Shown here piece by piece: positions 60,651 through 64,000 of a stretch of DNA of 64,000 nt. The stretch's first letter is position 1. Each line of letters opens with the position of its first letter. The notes under the pieces are model-generated. The model saw only the letters and a program-made list of their open reading frames with translations, did no database searches and was not told where the DNA came from. The stretch lies in contig NZ_LGXZ01000006.1 in assembly GCF_001238295.1 (NCBI RefSeq), positions 1-64,000 of the forward strand. The letters are read 5' to 3'. The DNA is from Ruegeria sp. 6PALISEP08. Lineage in GTDB: Bacteria; Pseudomonadota; Alphaproteobacteria; Rhodobacterales; Rhodobacteraceae. The translations under genes were made by a program, and so were the position numbers.

Positions 60651-61265
60651 CTAAGGTTCCGTGCCCTCTGGCAGTTTTTCACAGCCGCCCTCGGGCAGGC
60701 ATTGTTCACCCGGCTTGCACCATTTGCCATAGCCGCAGTCGATGGCTTTGATCGGTACGCAGCCCTGATGGGTCGAGCATTTGAAGCCGGGGCGGCATTG
60801 CGATCCGGTTTCTTCGCACAAGAACCATCCCGGACGGGAACAGCCCCCGCCAGGCAGGCAGGATGAACCGCGCGCGCAGGTTCTACCATCATCGCATGTG
60901 GTTGGTGGCGTTGTGTCCAGTTCGGGTGCGATCCGTTCACACTCGCCACGCCCGTTGCAGAAACTGCCGCCCGGGCAATCCAGACGTGATGTGCACTTGT
61001 TCAGGCCTGCGGGCGCACATCTGGTTCCACCGGCCACGCAGCGTTCGAATGGACCACAGGTGCGACCGCCGCCGCAATACGTGCCGCCCAGCGGAATGCA
61101 GTGGCCATCAAAGCTGCATCTTTGTCCACCCGAGCAACAGGTATTGCCGCATTTGAACTGACCCGCACGGCACTGCCCGTGTTTGTCGTGAAACGTGGCC
61201 AATGCCGGATCACCGGTGATTGCCAGCACCAATCCAACAAGGAGGAATCGCAAAATTCTGAGCAT
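60651..61265 (-). CDS. Secreted Cys-rich protein
   Basis: The 204-residue protein has a signal peptide (FLLVGLVLAITGDPALA) and a mature part with 26 cysteines in repeated short modules such as CxxGxxC and GGxCxxxxGC. Gly and Pro are also abundant. The even cysteine number suggests a chain of small disulfide-bonded modules, like EGF-like or keratin-like domains, but I recognise no exact family. It lies between pyrB and the glycosylase gene and is transcribed in the same direction as pyrB. Confidence 0.72.
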   Translation of the reverse strand: MLRILRFLLVGLVLAITGDPALATFHDKHGQCRAGQFKCGNTCCSGGQRCSFDGHCIPLGGTYCGGGRTCGPFERCVAGGTRCAPAGLNKCTSRLDCPGGSFCNGRGECERIAPELDTTPPTTCDDGRTCARGSSCLPGGGCSRPGWFLCEETGSQCRPGFKCSTHQGCVPIKAIDCGYGKWCKPGEQCLPEGGCEKLPEGTEP

Positions 61266-61348
61266 CGCACCCCGATGGTCGGCGCGACAGAGCGACCGAT
61301 CAAGCCCTATTCGCTTTCCCTCAGCCCTCAGGCAGGTAAATTATCCGT

Positions 61349-62116
61349 ATGGAATCAGGCTTGGACTATTATTCTGCGCGGGCGCTGCTGGAATGGCAGA
61401 TCGAACTGGGCGCGACCGAGGCTATCGGGGATGCGCCGGTAGACCGGTATGCGTTGCCGGATACGTCGCCCAAGCCCAAGAAAGCAGAAGCCGCGACTGC
61501 CGCTCCGACAAAGCCTAAGGCAGTTGACCCCGTGGCAACTGCCCTCTCAGTCGCGCAGGCGGCAAGTTCACTGGACCAGTTGCGCAGCGCGATGGAGGCA
61601 TTCGAGCAATGTGAACTAAAGCGCGGGGCACGGCAGCTTGTCTTTGCCGACGGCACTCCCGGTGCCCGGGTGATGATCATTGGCGAGGCTCCGGGGCGCG
61701 AAGAAGATCGCGAAGGGAAACCCTTTGTTGGTCGCGCAGGTCAATTGTTGGACCGGATGCTGGCAGCGATTGATCTGGATCGTCGCGAGAACGTCTACAT
61801 TACCAATGTGCTGCCATGGCGACCGCCGCAGAACAGGGATCCCAAACCCGAAGAGATCGGGATGATGAAACCTTTCCTCGAACGCCACGTGGCGCTGGCC
61901 AAGCCCGAGGTTCTGGTCGTGATGGGCAATATCAGTTGTCAGGCGGTGCTTGGAAAACGCGGCATTACCCGTTTGCGCGGCAACTGGGATCAAGCGATGG
62001 ATTTGCCGGTGATCCCGATGTTCCACCCGGCCTATCTGTTGCGTCAGCCGCAGATGAAGCGGCAGGCCTGGGCGGATCTGCTGGAGTTGAAAGCGCGGCT
62101 GCGAGGAGCATCATGA
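61349..62116 (+). CDS. Uracil-DNA glycosylase, family 4-like
   Basis: The 255-residue protein has an N-terminal Ala/Pro/Lys-rich linker and a UDG superfamily domain. [20 protein letters not shown] is the family 4 motif A and [11 protein letters not shown] is motif B. The iron-sulfur cluster cysteines of thermophilic members are not conserved (one Cys in FEQCELK), as in other alphaproteobacterial proteins I recall. It removes uracil from DNA. ATG 62113 of the next gene overlaps its stop. Confidence 0.9.
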   Translation: MESGLDYYSARALLEWQIELGATEAIGDAPVDRYALPDTSPKPKKAEAATAAPTKPKAVDPVATALSVAQAASSLDQLRSAMEAFEQCELKRGARQLVFADGTPGARVMIIGEAPGREEDREGKPFVGRAGQLLDRMLAAIDLDRRENVYITNVLPWRPPQNRDPKPEEIGMMKPFLERHVALAKPEVLVVMGNISCQAVLGKRGITRLRGNWDQAMDLPVIPMFHPAYLLRQPQMKRQAWADLLELKARLRGAS

Positions 62117-62712
62117 AGGTTCTGGCCTTTTCCGATTTGCACATGGCACGTAACCGGGCAGCCGATCTGGTTGCGGCCAGCACCGAGGCTGATCTGGTCA
62201 TTGGCGCAGGCGATTATTGCAATATGCGGCAGGGTCTGGATGAAGCAATGCAGATGCTTTCGGGGATTGCAGCGCCGTTGGTCCTGATCCCCGGAAATGC
62301 CGAAAGTGCAGAAGAACTGGGCGATGCCGTCCCGGAAGGTGTCCATGTCCTGCACGGGTCTGGTATGACCATCGACGGGTTACGCCTGTTTGGCCTGGGC
62401 TATGGCGTGCCCCCCACGCCGTTTGGCGATTGGTCCTGTGACTTAACCGAAGGCGCGGCCGCCGAGATGCTCGATAGGTGTGACGCGGCCGATATCCTGA
62501 TCGTGCATTCACCGCCCAAAGGCTATGGTGACCAGACATCGCAAGGCCTGTCGGTCGGATCGAAAGCTGTGCGAGATGCGATTGAACGTCTGCAGCCCGG
62601 GTTCGCGTTTTTTGGTCATGTGCATGAAAGCTGGGGCTATCGCGGATCACTGGGCCAGACGTGCTTGGCCAATCTGGGCCCGACTCCAAGTTGGTTTGAG
62701 GTGAATACGTGA
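62113..62712 (+). CDS. Metallophosphoesterase
   Basis: The 199-residue calcineurin-like phosphoesterase has metal-site motifs FSDLH, GAGDYCN, PGNAES (GNxE in place of GNHD), VHSPP and GHVHES. The changed third motif may affect the catalytic His. Substrate unknown. It overlaps the glycosylase stop and the next start by four bases. Confidence 0.85.
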   Translation: MKVLAFSDLHMARNRAADLVAASTEADLVIGAGDYCNMRQGLDEAMQMLSGIAAPLVLIPGNAESAEELGDAVPEGVHVLHGSGMTIDGLRLFGLGYGVPPTPFGDWSCDLTEGAAAEMLDRCDAADILIVHSPPKGYGDQTSQGLSVGSKAVRDAIERLQPGFAFFGHVHESWGYRGSLGQTCLANLGPTPSWFEVNT

Positions 62713-63329
62713 TCGAGCTCCAGACTTTGCTGGTCTTTGTTCCAGCTGCCTTGGCGCTGAGCCTGACGCCCGGCGCTGATATGATGTTCTGCTTAGGTCA
62801 GGGTCTACGGTCGGGTGCCTGGCCCTCTGTCTCGGCAAGCGCCGGGGTGTCTGTGGGCTCTATGATTCATGTCCTGCTTGCGGGTCTTGGGCTAGGGGCT
62901 GCGGTGTCTGCTCTGCCTTGGCTTTTTGAAGTGATCCGATGGCTGGGCGCAGCTTATCTGATGTATCTGGCTTGGGGTGCTGTCCGAAACGGCGCTTCGG
63001 CAGGGGAAGCACCTGCGCGATCGACACGATTAGCTTTTCGTGACGGGATGTTGGTCAACCTGACCAACCCCAAGGTCATTCTGTTCGTCCTGGCCTTTGT
63101 GCCACAATTCGTCGATCCGACTGTGGGTTCGGTCCTGCTGCAGTTCCTGATCTTTGGCCTGATCATCGCGTTTGGCGGGTTCTTGGTGAATGGGTTGGTT
63201 GGTATTTTTGCCGGGCGCGCTGGCAGAGTATTGATCGGCAACCCGCGCGCCTCACGTGTTATTGGTTGGATTACAGGTGGTATTTTTGCCGCGCTTGCAG
63301 TCCGGCTTGCCATTTTGGAAAGGGCCTGA
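62709..63329 (+). CDS. LysE family amino acid exporter
   Basis: The 206-residue membrane protein has about six helices and the RhtB/LysE signature SLTPGADMMFCLGQGLRSG plus LVNLTNPKVILFVLAF. It probably exports an amino acid or homoserine lactone-like compound. It starts with GTG inside the preceding stop (GTGA). Confidence 0.88.
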   Translation: MIELQTLLVFVPAALALSLTPGADMMFCLGQGLRSGAWPSVSASAGVSVGSMIHVLLAGLGLGAAVSALPWLFEVIRWLGAAYLMYLAWGAVRNGASAGEAPARSTRLAFRDGMLVNLTNPKVILFVLAFVPQFVDPTVGSVLLQFLIFGLIIAFGGFLVNGLVGIFAGRAGRVLIGNPRASRVIGWITGGIFAALAVRLAILERA

Positions 63330-63335
63330 CGCAAG

Positions 63336-63878
63336 ATGTCACGCATCGACGAAAGCAAAAAGTTTATCCCGGTCAAAATCGCCGTCCTGACCGTTTCGGA
63401 TACAAGGTCGATGGACGAGGATCGCTCGGGCCAGACACTGGTGGACCGGATCGAAAAGGCGGGCCATGTGGTGGCTGATCGCAAGATCATCCGGGACGAA
63501 CGCAATCAGATTGCCGATCAACTGCGCGCCTGGGTGGCGGATGATCAGATTGACGTCGTGATTTCGACCGGGGGCACAGGCTTGACAGGGCGCGACGTGA
63601 CCGTCGAAGCCCATCGGGATGTCTACGAGAAAGAGATCGACGCCTTTGGCACCGTCTTTACGATTGTCTCGATGGAAAAAATCGGCACCTCTGCGGTGCA
63701 ATCCCGTGCAACGGGGGGCGTTGCCGGTGGCACGTACCTGTTCGCATTGCCGGGCAGCCCGGGGGCCTGCAAGGATGCGTGGGACGGGATACTCGAAAAA
63801 CAGTTCGATTATCGCCATCGCCCCTGCAATTTTGTGGAAATAATGCCCAGATTGGACGAACATCTGCGACGGAAGTAG
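63336..63878 (+). CDS. moaB: Molybdenum cofactor biosynthesis protein B
   Basis: The 180-residue MogA/MoaB-type protein has IAVLTVSDTRSMDEDRSGQT, VVISTGGTGLTGRDVT and ALPGSPGACKDAWDGIL, the molybdopterin-binding motifs. It adenylates molybdopterin for molybdate insertion. moaD and moaE are 35 kb away in the same window. Confidence 0.95.
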   Translation: MSRIDESKKFIPVKIAVLTVSDTRSMDEDRSGQTLVDRIEKAGHVVADRKIIRDERNQIADQLRAWVADDQIDVVISTGGTGLTGRDVTVEAHRDVYEKEIDAFGTVFTIVSMEKIGTSAVQSRATGGVAGGTYLFALPGSPGACKDAWDGILEKQFDYRHRPCNFVEIMPRLDEHLRRK

Positions 63879-63984
63879 ACTGGTCGTACGTTCAATTCCG
63901 TATAACTGCTTTGTGGCTTGGCATAATTCGTAATCCAGCTACATGTTGGGAACGGCAGCTTGGTGCAACCGGGGTAACTGACTG

Positions 63985-64000
63985 ATGCGATTTCTGCGGC
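63985..64000 (+). CDS. Possible start of a gene cut off by the window end
   Basis: An ATG at 63985 opens a frame (MRFLR) that runs out of the window. Basic residues after Met could begin a signal peptide or membrane anchor. Nothing more can be said. Confidence 0.25.

Overview
The window looks like one chromosomal segment of a marine Roseobacter-group alphaproteobacterium (Rhodobacteraceae, most like Ruegeria and relatives). The reasons are the high GC content, a DddQ-type DMSP lyase whose catalytic residues fall at the reference numbering as I recall it, divergent hemC/hemE, the uvrC-pgsA-moaD-moaE order, a plant-type glutamate-cysteine ligase, COQ9 and a PPK2 kinase. All identifications come from reading motifs and gene order; no database search was run.

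Positions 1-2565 are a decayed accessory strip. They hold a tRNA-Ser(GCU), the C-terminal remnant of a sulfotransferase, the C-terminal remnant of a tyrosine recombinase, and an inverted partial copy of the tRNA-Ser gene with its upstream region, which ends in a terminator-like hairpin. Nothing in this strip looks like an intact gene except the tRNA.

Positions 2566-15403 hold the most interesting unit: two divergent operons around a 67-bp intergenic region. The leftward operon encodes an RpiR/SIS regulator, a Rieske non-haem iron oxygenase, a maleate-isomerase/arylmalonate-decarboxylase-like protein, a sulfotransferase-like protein and a small carboxymuconolactone-decarboxylase-family protein. 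The rightward operon encodes a dimethylglycine-dehydrogenase-like flavoprotein, an MDR oxidoreductase, DddQ, three enolase-superfamily (mandelate racemase/MLE type) paralogues and a class III aminotransferase. Most neighbours overlap by 1-4 bases. The set suggests a catabolic programme for methylated osmolytes (DMSP and/or betaines) that includes epimerisation steps.

Positions 15421-33613 are mostly housekeeping: haem synthesis (hemC, hemE), a CaiB/BaiF CoA-transferase, an ABC-2 exporter, an S49 peptidase with a small zinc-ribbon membrane protein and a Ca/Na antiporter, a pteridine-reductase-like SDR, uvrC, an EamA transporter, pgsA, moaD, moaE, a PLP-dependent trans-sulfuration-type enzyme, an OmpA-family envelope protein and ubiA.

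Positions 33626-50757 contain rsmE, a NucS-like nuclease, gshA, and pheS and pheT separated by an AT-richer orphan gene and a secreted esterase. They continue with YtoQ, a glutathione transferase, MscS, alanine dehydrogenase with its divergent Lrp-type regulator, a CPBP protease, ppk2, a CAP-domain protein with a 45-bp tandem repeat, and rpsU.

Positions 50869-64000 contain COQ9, two quinone oxidoreductases, DUF2189, a beta-barrel protein and a YHS protein. A leftward pyrimidine/lipid operon follows: pyrB, three small membrane proteins, a dihydroorotase homologue lacking its metal ligands, plsY and a small protein. The window ends with a Cys-rich secreted protein, uracil-DNA glycosylase, a metallophosphoesterase, a LysE exporter and moaB. 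Convergent gene pairs are usually separated by clear hairpin terminators.
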